From assembly GCA_020635655.1 (NCBI GenBank), contig JACJZI010000006.1, positions 243,069 through 307,068 on the forward strand: a DNA stretch of 64,000 nucleotides. The letters are read 5' to 3'. Position numbers and translations under genes: made by a program. The stretch comes from Flavobacteriales bacterium. GTDB taxonomy: Bacteria > Bacteroidota > Bacteroidia > Flavobacteriales_F > PHOS-HE28. How positions within the stretch are numbered: position 1 is the stretch's first letter; each line of letters starts with the position of its first letter. The notes beneath the pieces were generated by a model. It searched no databases, had not been told where the DNA came from, and saw only the letters and a list, made by a program, of their open reading frames with translations. Positions 1 to 12,538 of the stretch are shown here, in pieces.

Positions 1-103
1 CACCCTGCTGGGCGGGGGGTGCGAACCGTCCGCGAACGGCCTGTGCCCGAAGCGTACCGGGGAGCATGAGGACCAGCAGGGCGATCGAGGGAAGTATGCG
101 CAT
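1..103 (-). CDS. Secreted protein, N-terminal fragment (cut by window edge)
   Basis: The reading frame starts at ATG 103-101 and runs off the left edge, so only 34 residues are visible. They begin MRILPSIALLVLMLPGTLRAQ: a short charged start, a leucine-rich core and an A-Q cleavage site, which is a typical Sec signal peptide of Bacteroidota outer-membrane or secreted proteins. Nothing of the mature protein beyond about 13 residues is visible, so no function can be given. It lies 30 bp downstream of the rRNA operon terminator on the same strand. A weak -7-like element (TATCCTTG) sits inside the terminator T-tract and could serve it. Confidence 0.6.
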   Translation of the reverse strand, partial: MRILPSIALLVLMLPGTLRAQAVRGRFAPPAQQG

Positions 104-125
104 GACAGAGGCGGGGTGCAAGGAT

Positions 126-160
126 AAAAAAAGAGCCCCGTCCATTGCTGAACGGGGCTC
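126..160 (-). terminator. rRNA operon intrinsic terminator
   Basis: On the minus strand a 9-bp perfect stem (GAGCCCCGT pairing with ACGGGGCTC, 10-nt loop, 133-160) is followed by seven T residues (126-132). It lies a few bases past the 3' end of 5S rRNA, so it ends the rrn transcript. Confidence 0.92.
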
Positions 161-164
161 AGAT

Positions 165-275
<111 letters not shown>

Positions 276-348
276 ATCGTGGGTACGATTTGAGATGCTG
301 TTAGACCGGACCAGAACAGACGAGGGATCGTTCCACGCAAGAGCGTTC

Positions 349-3249
<2,901 letters not shown>

Positions 3250-3311
3250 CCAATGAGGTCTCTTGCTCGGTGGACCGATCTCTCGGTCTGTTTTGGTCGG
3301 TCTAACAACAA

Positions 3312-3322
3312 GTCAAAGAACG
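3312..3322 (-). promoter_or_regulatory. boxA-like antitermination element before 23S
   Basis: The minus strand reads CGTTCTTTGAC. The identical 11-mer occurs in the 16S leader (5258-5268). Placement ahead of both large rRNAs matches boxA/NusB antitermination sites, whose E. coli core is TGCTCTTTA. Assignment rests on position and repetition. Confidence 0.6.
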
Positions 3323-3378
3323 GTGCCCTGGATGGGCCGGCCGCTTGATACCGCCGAAAGGCGGGATCCGGCGCGCCA

Positions 3379-3455
3379 TGGTGGAGAATATCGGATTCGA
3401 ACCGATGACCCCCTGCTTGCAAAGCAGGTGCTCTAGCCAGCTGAGCTAATTCCCC
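3379..3455 (-). tRNA. tRNA-Ala (anticodon TGC)
   Basis: The minus strand folds with acceptor GGGGAAT/ATTCTCC, D-arm GCTC, anticodon loop CTTTGCAAG with TGC, and T-loop GGTTCGAATCC. Discriminator A and CCA are encoded (3379-3381). It is one of the two usual tRNAs of the 16S-23S spacer. Confidence 0.96.
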
Positions 3456-3467
3456 GTTCCCGATCCC

Positions 3468-3544
3468 TGGTAGTCCTGCGCAGATTTGAACTGCGGACCT
3501 CTACATTATCAGTGTAGCGCTCTAACCAACTGAGCTACAGGACT
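3468..3544 (-). tRNA. tRNA-Ile (anticodon GAT)
   Basis: The minus strand has acceptor AGTCCTG/CAGGACT, D-arm GCTC, anticodon loop CTGATAA with GAT, T-loop AGTTCAAATCT and encoded ACCA. It is the first spacer tRNA after 16S. Confidence 0.96.
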
Positions 3545-3645
3545 AGGAGACGGTCACGGATGTGGCACCGTACATATCATCCATCTGAGACAGCGAAGGT
3601 CGGATCCACCAGGAGGTGGAAACAAAGACCACGTTGACCAAACTC

Positions 3646-5172
<1,527 letters not shown>

Positions 5173-5257
5173 GAAGTAGGTTCCTGGCCATGACGAGGTC
5201 TTCTTTCCCGATCGGTCGATCGAGAGGACCTTCTGCTGTTCTCAGAATGGACAATAG

Positions 5258-5268
5258 GTCAAAGAACG
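5258..5268 (-). promoter_or_regulatory. boxA-like antitermination element in 16S leader
   Basis: The minus strand carries CGTTCTTTGAC, an exact repeat of the element before 23S (3312-3322). It lies about 85 nt upstream of mature 16S, inside the transcribed leader of both proposed promoters. Confidence 0.6.
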
Positions 5269-5347
5269 TTATGCGATCCGGGCAATCGCCCGGGGCATGA
5301 TCGTCTAAAGTCAACCCCTGTCGCTTGCACGACTTTCAAAGGGACGG

Positions 5348-5379
5348 CAAAAGTAAGCATGCCGAAACGATCCGGCAAA
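5348..5379 (-). promoter_or_regulatory. rrn promoter P1 (proximal)
   Basis: The minus strand has TTTG (5376-5379), a 20-nt spacer, then TACTTTTG (5348-5355). This fits the Bacteroidota sigma-A consensus -33 TTTG / -7 TAnnTTTG exactly. It lies about 175 nt upstream of mature 16S. Confidence 0.8.
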
Positions 5380-5471
5380 CACCTTGTCGAGTGTTTTTCA
5401 ACACCCCGCCTTTCGGCCACCATCCCCCTCTTCCGGGGTGCTTCAAAGAACGCTTCCGTAAAAAGCGGCTG

Positions 5472-5501
5472 CAAAGGTAACGCTATACTGTTCAACTCCA
5501 A
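5472..5501 (-). promoter_or_regulatory. rrn promoter P2 (distal)
   Basis: The minus strand has TTG (5499-5501), a 19-nt spacer, then TACCTTTG (5472-5479), an exact TAnnTTTG. An A/T-rich block just upstream (5509-5521) could act as an UP element. Together with P1 it forms tandem rRNA promoters about 120 nt apart. Confidence 0.75.
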
Positions 5502-5530
5502 GCATCGAGAAAAAAAAATTTCAGGGCCGC

Positions 5531-6256
5531 TCAGGGCGTACCCGTTGACACAGGTAACACCTTGGCGTTGAAGAATTTATGTCCTTCAAGAGCGAATCGC
5601 GCCACATAACTGCCCATTTCCGCAACGGTCAGCTCAGCCCGGTGGTCCGGGAATGCCGCCCGCAACATCTCCGTATCCACCGAGCCCAAAGCCAGGCAGT
5701 TGCAGGCGATACCCCGATGACGCAACTCCTCGGCCAGACACTCGGTGTAGCCGGCCAAGGCCGCCTTGCTCGCGCTGTAGCCCGACAACCCTGGAAATTT
5801 CACGCTCCCCTGCACACCGCCCATGCTCCCGATGTTCACCACATGGCCGGGTGGCTCACCTACCAGCCGATCGGCAAGGGCCTGTACCAACAGGAACGGC
5901 ACATGCGCGTTGACCCGGAAGATCTCTTCCAGGTCATCGAGCGTCCAATGGCCAAGTTGCATGGAACGGAAGAGCCCTGCGTTGTTGATGACCGCCCTTA
6001 ATCGTCGCTCGCCCACCTTCCTGCGGATATCTTCCACCGCTTCCGGAAGGGAGAGATCGATCGACATGATCTCCGCCTTATTCGGATCGGTGCAGGAGGA
6101 GACCACCTCCGCCATCGCTTTCGCATCTCGCGACACCAACAGGACATTCATCCCATGCTCCCGGACCAAGGCCCGTGCAGTGGCGGCACCAATGCCCCTG
6201 CTGGCACCGGTGATGAGCACGAGGTCCGCGACCTCCGCTTCGTCATTCGTGACCAT
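5531..6256 (-). CDS. SDR-family NAD(P)-dependent oxidoreductase
   Basis: A 241-residue classical short-chain dehydrogenase/reductase. The cofactor motif TGASRGIG is at residues 16-23, NNAG at 91-94, and the catalytic Ser144 (NIGSMGG), Tyr160 and Lys164 (YSASK) are all present, so it should be active. The G-x-x-x-G-x-G pattern and length resemble FabG-like 3-oxoacyl-ACP reductases and other ketone or alcohol reductases. Substrate cannot be told from sequence. It is probably cytoplasmic. The gene ends about 30 bp before the rRNA promoter region and is divergent from the MscS gene. No neighbour suggests a pathway. Confidence 0.92.
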   Translation of the reverse strand: MVTNDEAEVADLVLITGASRGIGAATARALVREHGMNVLLVSRDAKAMAEVVSSCTDPNKAEIMSIDLSLPEAVEDIRRKVGERRLRAVINNAGLFRSMQLGHWTLDDLEEIFRVNAHVPFLLVQALADRLVGEPPGHVVNIGSMGGVQGSVKFPGLSGYSASKAALAGYTECLAEELRHRGIACNCLALGSVDTEMLRAAFPDHRAELTVAEMGSYVARFALEGHKFFNAKVLPVSTGTP

Positions 6257-6275
6257 TTTCTCTTTTGCTTCCGTC

Positions 6276-6283
6276 TACCTTCG
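6276..6283 (+). promoter_or_regulatory. Candidate -7 element for the MscS gene
   Basis: TACCTTCG matches TAnnTTtG with one change and lies 50 nt upstream of the MscS start. No clear -33 TTG was found at 19-21 nt. Confidence 0.4.
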
Positions 6284-6333
6284 CGACACCATGGTGATGC
6301 GTCCGCATCGCCAGCCCCCAATATTACCGCGAC

Positions 6334-7398
6334 ATGGACACATTCTGGGAAAGGACCTTCTATTCCAACACGTTCAGCGAATGGGCCATTGCGCTCGGGA
6401 TCGCAGTGGGGGCCATACTGGCCGCAAAGACGCTCTATTGGGTGATCGGCAAGGTGCTGCGGAAGATCGTTGCCCGCACATCCACGCGACTGGACGATCT
6501 GCTGCTGGACGCCCTGGAGGGGCCCGTAGTGGCGCTCGTTGGCATTTGGGGATTCCGCTATGCTTTGCAGGGGTTGCACATGTCAGTGGGTCTATCCAAC
6601 TGGACCACGGAGGTCTTTCGCGCGGCCACAGCGCTGGTGCTGACCTGGTTCGCGGCGCGGATCTCCGTGGCGCTGATCGACCACTACCTCCGACCCATCG
6701 TAGAACGTTCAAAAAGCGACCTGGACGACCAACTCCTGCCGGTGATCCGCAAAGGATCGCGTTCCATCATCTGGGTGCTCGGGATCCTGGTGGCCTTGAA
6801 CAATGCCGGCTACAACGTGGGCGCCCTGCTCGCCGGTCTCGGCCTGGGCGGTCTGGCGCTGGCCATGGCGGCGAAGGACACCGTCAGCAACATCTTCGGC
6901 GGGATATCGGTCTTTGTTGACAAACCGTTCATGGTGAACGACCGGATCAAGATCGAAGGCTTCGACGGGATCGTGACCGAAGTGGGCATCCGCAGCACCC
7001 GGATCCGGACGCTCGAAGGCCGGTTGCTCACGATACCCAACCACAAGTTCACCGACAGTGTGGTCGAGAATGTGACCGCGGAGCCGAGCCGCAAGGTGGT
7101 CCACCAGTTGGGTTTGACCTATGACACCTCCGCGGAGCGCATGGAGCTGGCGCTCCAGGTCCTGGAGGGTGTGATCGGGGCGAACCAGGACAAACTGGAA
7201 CCGGACCATCTGATCAGCTTCAACACGTTCGGTGACTTCTCCCTGGGCATCCTTTTCATCTACTACATCCGCAAGGACCAGGACATTTTCCTGACCCAGA
7301 GCTTCATGAGCCTTGAGATCCTCAAGGCGTTCAATGCGAACGGTCTGGCTTTCGCCTTCCCGACGCAGACGGTCCATTTGGAAAAGGACCCGGCCTAG
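6334..7398 (+). CDS. Small-conductance mechanosensitive channel (MscS family)
   Basis: A 354-residue inner-membrane channel that would open under membrane tension to release solutes during hypo-osmotic shock. Three N-terminal hydrophobic segments (about residues 17-38, 62-80 and 95-116) precede the pore helix. The glycine/alanine-rich TM3 (about 160-185, ending in AMAAKDTVSN) is the family hallmark. After it come the beta domain (FVDKPFMVNDRI) and an alpha/beta C-terminal domain. Length is close to the simple MscS type plus one extra helix pair. It converges on mtgA with a shared hairpin between them. Confidence 0.93.
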   Translation: MDTFWERTFYSNTFSEWAIALGIAVGAILAAKTLYWVIGKVLRKIVARTSTRLDDLLLDALEGPVVALVGIWGFRYALQGLHMSVGLSNWTTEVFRAATALVLTWFAARISVALIDHYLRPIVERSKSDLDDQLLPVIRKGSRSIIWVLGILVALNNAGYNVGALLAGLGLGGLALAMAAKDTVSNIFGGISVFVDKPFMVNDRIKIEGFDGIVTEVGIRSTRIRTLEGRLLTIPNHKFTDSVVENVTAEPSRKVVHQLGLTYDTSAERMELALQVLEGVIGANQDKLEPDHLISFNTFGDFSLGILFIYYIRKDQDIFLTQSFMSLEILKAFNANGLAFAFPTQTVHLEKDPA

Positions 7399-7407
7399 AG
7401 CCGGTCC
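7386..7407. terminator. Convergent hairpin between MscS gene and mtgA
   Basis: GGACC-CGGC and GCCGGTCC can pair around CTAGA with one bulged C. The MscS stop codon lies in the loop. There is no T-tract. It is a plausible bidirectional terminator for the converging genes. Confidence 0.45.
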
Positions 7408-7410
7408 CGA

Positions 7411-8118
7411 TCACCGCAGTTCGCGGTCGTGGGGCTCGAGGTCCGGGGCCAGCACATCCCCCAAGTTGTGCATCTGCCGGAGGATCCATCCTTGGCGTCT
7501 TCGTACATAGCTGGATGGGTGTTCACAACTGTACCGACCAGGTGCTGGCAGCGTGGCGGCGATCAGGGCCGCCTGGGATGCATCAAGCCGAACTGCGGGA
7601 CGCTTGAAACAATGCTGGGAGGCCGCATCCACGCCGAACAGACCGGGACCGGTCTCGGCGACATTGAGGTAGACCTCGACGATGCGCTGTTTGCTCCAGA
7701 AGGTCTCCATGAGCATGGTGAACCATGCTTCGACCCCCTTGCGGACGAAATTCCTGCCCTGCCAGAGGAAGACGTTCTTCGCCGTCTGCTGACTGATCGT
7801 GCTCGCCCCATGGATGCGTTTCCCTTTGCGCTTCGCGTTGGTGCGCATCGCCTTCCTGATGGCCTCGAGGTCGAAACCCCGATGGTCCATGAACTTCTGG
7901 TCCTCGGCGGCGATCACCGCCAGTGGCATGGCATGTGCCACTTCGTCCAGATCGCGCCAGGACCGCTCGATGTGCCGACCCGCGAACGACCGTTGCCACA
8001 TGGTCCACGTGACCGGAGGGTCCAGGACGGCCAACACGAGGACCCAGAGGATGCTGATAATGGCGGTCCAAAGGACCAATGCCCCGACCATGCGGAAGAA
8101 AGCCCGGACCCGACGCAT
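7411..8118 (-). CDS. mtgA: Monofunctional biosynthetic peptidoglycan transglycosylase
   Basis: A 235-residue GT51 enzyme that polymerises lipid II into glycan strands in the periplasm. A single N-terminal membrane anchor (about residues 9-32) is followed by the GT51 domain with the catalytic Glu72 (AEDQKF) and the motifs GASTISQQ (104-111), FVRKG and VYLNVAETG. There is no penicillin-binding transpeptidase domain. I chose ATG 8118-8116 over an in-frame start at 8175 because a -7 promoter element (8124-8131) lies between them, so the upstream start would not be transcribed from it. That start would also add 19 non-homologous residues. Confidence 0.92.
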   Translation of the reverse strand: MRRVRAFFRMVGALVLWTAIISILWVLVLAVLDPPVTWTMWQRSFAGRHIERSWRDLDEVAHAMPLAVIAAEDQKFMDHRGFDLEAIRKAMRTNAKRKGKRIHGASTISQQTAKNVFLWQGRNFVRKGVEAWFTMLMETFWSKQRIVEVYLNVAETGPGLFGVDAASQHCFKRPAVRLDASQAALIAATLPAPGRYSCEHPSSYVRRRQGWILRQMHNLGDVLAPDLEPHDRELR

Positions 8119-8123
8119 GGGCA

Positions 8124-8131
8124 CGAAGGTA
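8124..8131 (-). promoter_or_regulatory. -7 element of mtgA, 5 nt from the start codon
   Basis: The minus strand reads TACCTTCG, then TGCCC, then ATG. The expected transcription start falls at or next to the start codon, which implies a leaderless or nearly leaderless mRNA. Confidence 0.55.
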
Positions 8132-8193
8132 TCCGGCGGAATGCGCACGGCGGGACCGATGACCCCGCCGTACACCCTTCCGCCGCTGAAGAA

Positions 8194-8538
8194 CTACCCC
8201 TGTTGCTTTCGACGAATGATACTGTAGCTCCAGATCAGTGCGCCACCCGCACAGAGCGTGACCGCAATGAAGTAGGGCAGGGGGGAATCCTGGTCCGCCA
8301 TCATATACGTGTCGAGCAGGTATCCAATGAACAGGCCGATCCCGACCCCCACGCAGACCATCCCCCACTTGAGCGTACGATGCGGATCGCTTTTCTCCAT
8401 CATGTCCGCGGGCGCGATCCCTTTTTCGATCATTGCCATTCGCTGCCGGTACTTCGACATGATGGCGAGGTAGACGATCCCGAAGATGGTGGCGAAAAAG
8501 ATGACCGGTACGATGACCTCTGCTGCTGGTGAATCCAT
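8194..8538 (-). CDS. Small membrane protein, DUF6249-like
   Basis: A 114-residue protein with an N-terminal hydrophobic helix (about residues 7-27), a polar stretch containing KYRQRMAMIEKGIAP, then two more hydrophobic helices (about 58-76 and 88-104) and a basic tail. The arrangement of one helix, the MIEKG-type motif and a helix pair resembles Bacteroidota DUF6249 membrane proteins, which often sit beside an ECF sigma factor gene, as here. Function is unknown. It is transcribed away from the sigma gene, so the two may share the 200-bp region between them. Confidence 0.75.
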   Translation of the reverse strand: MDSPAAEVIVPVIFFATIFGIVYLAIMSKYRQRMAMIEKGIAPADMMEKSDPHRTLKWGMVCVGVGIGLFIGYLLDTYMMADQDSPLPYFIAVTLCAGGALIWSYSIIRRKQQG

Positions 8539-8737
8539 GGTGTGCTCAGTATTTTTTCAGGTCCGCTCATTGGACGCCCCATGCCTGGACTTGGTTACGA
8601 TCCGTTCATACCATTCGTCGAACCTGTCGGAATTGTGGACACACCGTTCATCCGATAGTCGGCCCGGGTCCTTCTGCCGACCGGATATTCGTGTAACCGG
8701 GACGGGTACTGCGGCGTCCCATTGCAGCGCTGTCACC

Positions 8738-9298
8738 TTGGAAGAGCATCAGGCCATCACACTTGCACGGTCGGGCGACCAACGCGCGATCGCCTGGCTC
8801 GTGGGCCAGTACCAGCACATGGTGTACACGGTGACGCACCGCGTTCTGCGCAATGAGATGGATGCCGAGGAGGCCACGCAGGACACGTTCGTGAAAGCCG
8901 TTCAAGGGCTTCACGCGTTCCAGGGGGGGTCACGGTTCAGCACCTGGCTGTACAGCGTGGCATACCGGGCTGCGATCAGTCGGTTGAGGCAACGACGATC
9001 CGAGGACCGTTCCCTGGACGAGGTGGAGGGCCATCCAGGAGAACCACGTACCGAGGCGCAAGCGTCGACCACGGATCGGAGCCGGGCCTTGGAGCACGCA
9101 CTTTCCCAACTGGCCCCTGAAGATGCCGCCGTCATGACCTTCCGTTATCTTCACGAAATGAGCGTGGAGGAGATCGTAACCGCCACTGGTCTGACCGCGT
9201 CCAATGTGAAGGTGAAGCTGCACCGTAGCCGAAAGAAGATGCTAGAGGTCCTTCATGATCACCTGAAAGAGGAAGTATGGACGCTATGGACCGAATGA
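8738..9298 (+). CDS. RNA polymerase sigma factor, ECF-type sigma-70
   Basis: With a TTG start at 8738 the protein is 186 residues and begins directly at the conserved region 2 (LARSGDQRAIAWLV). Region 2 continues through DAEEATQDTFVKAVQGLHAF and FSTWLYSVAYRAAISRLR. Region 4 has the helix-turn-helix EEIVTATGLTASNVKVKLHRSRKKM. This is the ECF (group 4) layout. The frame stays open upstream to 8486, but that extension is rich in Cys/Ser/Arg and does not look coding, and the TTG start gives the usual family N-terminus. It overlaps the next gene by 22 bp, suggesting translational coupling to a regulator of its activity. Confidence 0.88.
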   Translation: MEEHQAITLARSGDQRAIAWLVGQYQHMVYTVTHRVLRNEMDAEEATQDTFVKAVQGLHAFQGGSRFSTWLYSVAYRAAISRLRQRRSEDRSLDEVEGHPGEPRTEAQASTTDRSRALEHALSQLAPEDAAVMTFRYLHEMSVEEIVTATGLTASNVKVKLHRSRKKMLEVLHDHLKEEVWTLWTE

Positions 9299-9672
9299 AC
9301 CCCGCGGAACGAGCGTTGCAGGAACTGTTCCAGGAGGTCGGCCCTGAACAGGCGCCATCCCACCTTCAAGCGCGGATCCTCGCCCGGTTGGCAGGGGAAG
9401 CGGAGGTCCGGACCGCGCCGGCTCCTCTCCTGCGGCGATGGCAATGGACCTTGTTCGGTCTGGCCATCCTGGGTTCCATCCTCGTTGCTCTGGTGCTACC
9501 GGGTGAAGCCTCTTCGACCGGATGGATGGCATTATTCCTGGACCGTCTGCCTGACATGTCGGGCATCTCCGGCACCCTGCGGACCACGTTCATAGGTGGT
9601 ACTTTGATAACCGGTATCCTATACGCCTTGGACGCCCTTTTGCACCATAGGATGGGTCCTGCGCGCGTCTGA
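9277..9672 (+). CDS. Putative anti-sigma factor, small membrane protein
   Basis: A 131-residue protein overlapping the end of the sigma gene by 22 bp. It has a cytoplasm-facing N-terminal part of about 50 residues (acidic, with QARILARLAGE) and two hydrophobic helices (about 55-74 and 104-122). No zinc-finger HxxxCxxC motif is present, so it is not a ZAS-type anti-sigma. Position, overlap and topology make an anti-sigma role likely, but this is inferred from context. Alternative starts at 9286 and 9295 are possible; the last would give an ATGA overlap. The stop codon lies inside a perfect palindrome shared with tpx. Confidence 0.7.
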   Translation: MDAMDRMNPAERALQELFQEVGPEQAPSHLQARILARLAGEAEVRTAPAPLLRRWQWTLFGLAILGSILVALVLPGEASSTGWMALFLDRLPDMSGISGTLRTTFIGGTLITGILYALDALLHHRMGPARV

Positions 9673-9684
9673 CCGCGGTCAGAC
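9667..9684. terminator. 18-bp perfect palindrome holding two stop codons
   Basis: GTCTGACCGCGGTCAGAC is self-complementary. The TGA of the anti-sigma gene (9670-9672) and the TGA of the converging tpx gene (9679-9681 on the minus strand) both lie in its arms. It is probably a bidirectional terminator. Confidence 0.6.
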
Positions 9685-10164
9685 CAAAGCCTTCGCAGCG
9701 GTCAGGGCCGCGTCGTAATCCGGCTCTTGGCCGAGTTCAGGGACCAGTTCCTGGTACCGGACCACGCCATCCCTGTCGATCACCCAGACCGCTCGCGCCA
9801 GTGTGCCCCGCATGGGGCCCTCGGCTATTCCCACACCCCAGTGGTCGTGCATGTCCCGAAAGCGGAAATCACTTCCGGTGGTGACGTTCTCGATCCCCTC
9901 GGCGATACAGAAGCGCTTCATGGCGAAGGGCAGGTCCATGCTGGCGATCAGCACGGTGGCACCCAGACCGGATGCGCGCTGGTTGAAGGTGCGGGTCTCC
10001 ACAGCGCATGTGGAGGTGTCCAGGCTGGGCACGGAGCACAACACAACGACCTTGCCCTTCAGTGCACCAAGATCCGCATCACTTCGATCCTGGAGCACGT
10101 AGCGAAATATGGGCGCGACCGCACCCACTCTCGGTCGTTCCCCGATCAACGCAGGTAGTGGCAT
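9679..10164 (-). CDS. tpx: Thiol peroxidase (Tpx-type atypical 2-Cys peroxiredoxin)
   Basis: A 161-residue peroxiredoxin that would reduce hydrogen and alkyl peroxides using thioredoxin. The peroxidatic Cys53 is in the Tpx signature PSLDTSTCAVETRTFN, and the resolving Cys86 is in FAMKRFCIAEG, at the spacing expected for an intramolecular disulfide. An extra Cys43 precedes the active site. No signal peptide is seen. It starts 30 bp downstream of purL on the same strand with no -7 element of its own, so it is probably read from the purL transcript. Confidence 0.95.
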   Translation of the reverse strand: MPLPALIGERPRVGAVAPIFRYVLQDRSDADLGALKGKVVVLCSVPSLDTSTCAVETRTFNQRASGLGATVLIASMDLPFAMKRFCIAEGIENVTTGSDFRFRDMHDHWGVGIAEGPMRGTLARAVWVIDRDGVVRYQELVPELGQEPDYDAALTAAKALV

Positions 10165-10194
10165 GTCATTTCATTCAGGAACAACCGGCACGGC

Positions 10195-12462
10195 CTAAGG
10201 TTCGGCCATGGCGCTTGGCAGGACGTCCTCGTATATCTTTTTTGCATCCTCGATGAAGCCGAAATGGACGTCATCGACCACCATTTTTCCCTTGGTCGCG
10301 TGTCCAAGCAATACACAGGGGACCTGACTGGCGCGCATGAGGTCCAGGAACTCGTCCTCCATTTCCTCGTTCACGGTCACCACCGCCCTGCCCTGCCCTT
10401 CTCCGAAAAGGAAGGCATCCGGGCGCACCTCGCTGTCGGTAACGATGTCGAAACCCAGTCCGTTCGGCAGGCCCATTTCCACCAAGGTCGTCCAAAGGCC
10501 CCCATCGCTCACATCATGCGCGGCGTTGATCACGCCCTTGCGGATGAGGATCAACAGCATGGTGTGCAGTCGTGATTCCTCCTCAAGGTCGAAATACGGC
10601 GCAGGGGATCGCGTGATGCCATGATGCCGCACGAGGTATTCGCTGCAGGCCAGGTCGTCCGTTGAGCGGCCCAACAGGAACAGGAGGTCGCCCTTGGCCT
10701 TGAGGGCCAGACCCATGTGTTCCTTGGCGCTCTTCAACACACCGACCATGCCGATCGTCGGGGTGGGAAAGACGGGGACCGTTCCATTCGTCCCTACGGT
10801 CTGGTTGTAGAAGCTGACATTGCCACCGGTGACAGGCGTGTCCAAAGCCCGGCAGGCATCGCCCATACCCCGGACCGCTTCACTGAACTGCCAGTAGACC
10901 TCGGGATCATAGGGATTCCCGAAGTTCAGGCAATTGGTCACCCCGCATGGCGCCCCACCCGCGCAGGCGATGTTGCGGGCGGCCTCGCACACGGCGATCA
11001 TGGTGCCCACGTAGGGGTCGGCATGGACGTAGCGGGAGTTGCAATCCACGGTGACCGCCAGGGCTTTGTCACCTTCCCGCAACCAGACCGATCCAGCGTC
11101 GCTGGGATCGTTGGTGCCCATGTTGTTCGTGCGCACCATTGTATCGTACTGTTCGAAGACCCACCTCTTGCTGGCAATGGTCGGGCTGGCGAGCAGGCCC
11201 AGGGCGATCGCCTTGAGGTCATCCGGCTCAGGCACGGAGGCAGGATCGAACTTCCTGTTCTCCGCGATGTAGGTCGGTTCCCGGATCTCCCTTTCATAGA
11301 CCGGTGCTCCCCCGCCGAGCACGAGGCTCTCCGCAGGTACCTGTGCCACAAGTTCGCCATGCATGAAGAACCGCAACGTGCCCCCATCCGTGACATCCCC
11401 GATATGGACACAGTTGAGGTCCCACTTCGCGAAAATGTCGGTCACCTCCTTTTCCCGGCCCTTTTTCACTACCACCAGCATGCGTTCCTGTGATTCGCTG
11501 AGCAGGATCTCCCAGGGGCGCATCCCCTCCTGTCTCGTGGGAACGCGATCGAGATGCACGTCCATGCCCGCACCACCTTTCGCGCTCATCTCGCTGGTAC
11601 TGCAGGTGATCCCGGCGGCGCCCATGTCCTGCATGCCGATCAGCGCGTCCGTGGCAGCCAGCTCAAGGGAAGCTTCGAGAAGCAGCTTTTCCATGAACGG
11701 ATCGCCCACTTGAACAGCAGGCAGGTCCTCCAGGCTGGTATCCGTGATGTCCTTGCTGGCGAAGGATGCGCCATGGATCCCATCCTTGCCTGTGGCGGAA
11801 CCCACGATGAACACGGGATTGCCCACGCCATGCGCGGTCGCGCTGATGATCCGGTCGGTCCGCACGATGCCAACGCTCATGGCATTGACCAGCGGGTTGG
11901 TGGAATAGCAGGGATCGAAACCGACCTCACCTCCCAGGACCGGCACACCGAAGGCGTTCCCATAGTCACCGATCCCCTTCACGACCCCACGCATGTGCCA
12001 GCGGGCCCGTGCGTCGGTCCTGATATCGCCAAAGCGCAGTGAATTGAGCTGCGCGATGGGCCTGGCACCCATCGTGAAAATGTCACGATTGATACCGCCC
12101 ACACCCGTGGCCGCACCTTGGTAGGGTTCGATCGCACTGGGATGGTTGTGGCTCTCGATCTTGAAGGCGCATGCCCATCCATCGCCGATATCGACAAGAC
12201 CCGCATTCTCCTGCCCAGCCTCGGCCAGCAATTTCGGGCCGGACCGGGGCAGGGTCTTCAGCAGACGGATCGAGTTCTTGTAGGAGCAGTGCTCGCTCCA
12301 CATCGCGCTGAAAATGCTGAGCTCCGTGAAATTGGGCGCACGCCCCAGGACCTGTTCGATGCGGTCGAACTCCTCCGCGAGCAGGCCCAGTTTGCGCGCC
12401 GTGTCCATTCCGGCCGGTAGCAGGTCCGGGGAGGTATTGGTGGATGTGGTCGGGTCGGCCAT
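10195..12462 (-). CDS. purL: Phosphoribosylformylglycinamidine synthase subunit PurL (small type)
   Basis: A 755-residue enzyme of de novo purine synthesis. It converts FGAR to FGAM with ATP and ammonia. Motifs include MWSEHCSYKNS (54-64), ESHNHPSA (103-110) and the glycine-rich segments of the two AIRS-like halves. At 755 residues it is the small PurL that works with separate PurS and PurQ (glutaminase) subunits, not the large fused form. Neither partner gene is in the window. A weak -7-like element (TTTCTTTG, one mismatch) lies just upstream of the start. Confidence 0.96.
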   Translation of the reverse strand: MADPTTSTNTSPDLLPAGMDTARKLGLLAEEFDRIEQVLGRAPNFTELSIFSAMWSEHCSYKNSIRLLKTLPRSGPKLLAEAGQENAGLVDIGDGWACAFKIESHNHPSAIEPYQGAATGVGGINRDIFTMGARPIAQLNSLRFGDIRTDARARWHMRGVVKGIGDYGNAFGVPVLGGEVGFDPCYSTNPLVNAMSVGIVRTDRIISATAHGVGNPVFIVGSATGKDGIHGASFASKDITDTSLEDLPAVQVGDPFMEKLLLEASLELAATDALIGMQDMGAAGITCSTSEMSAKGGAGMDVHLDRVPTRQEGMRPWEILLSESQERMLVVVKKGREKEVTDIFAKWDLNCVHIGDVTDGGTLRFFMHGELVAQVPAESLVLGGGAPVYEREIREPTYIAENRKFDPASVPEPDDLKAIALGLLASPTIASKRWVFEQYDTMVRTNNMGTNDPSDAGSVWLREGDKALAVTVDCNSRYVHADPYVGTMIAVCEAARNIACAGGAPCGVTNCLNFGNPYDPEVYWQFSEAVRGMGDACRALDTPVTGGNVSFYNQTVGTNGTVPVFPTPTIGMVGVLKSAKEHMGLALKAKGDLLFLLGRSTDDLACSEYLVRHHGITRSPAPYFDLEEESRLHTMLLILIRKGVINAAHDVSDGGLWTTLVEMGLPNGLGFDIVTDSEVRPDAFLFGEGQGRAVVTVNEEMEDEFLDLMRASQVPCVLLGHATKGKMVVDDVHFGFIEDAKKIYEDVLPSAMAEP

Positions 12463-12538
12463 TCAGGGCACAAAGAAAGGTCGGATCATCGAGAAGCGCT
12501 CGGTGGATCGCCCGGTGCACGTTGTCTAACTTCCGCCC

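Noticed and set aside
10195..12462. A truncated PurL
   Set aside because: 755 residues is the normal size of the small PurL type that uses separate PurS and PurQ subunits; both ends are intact.
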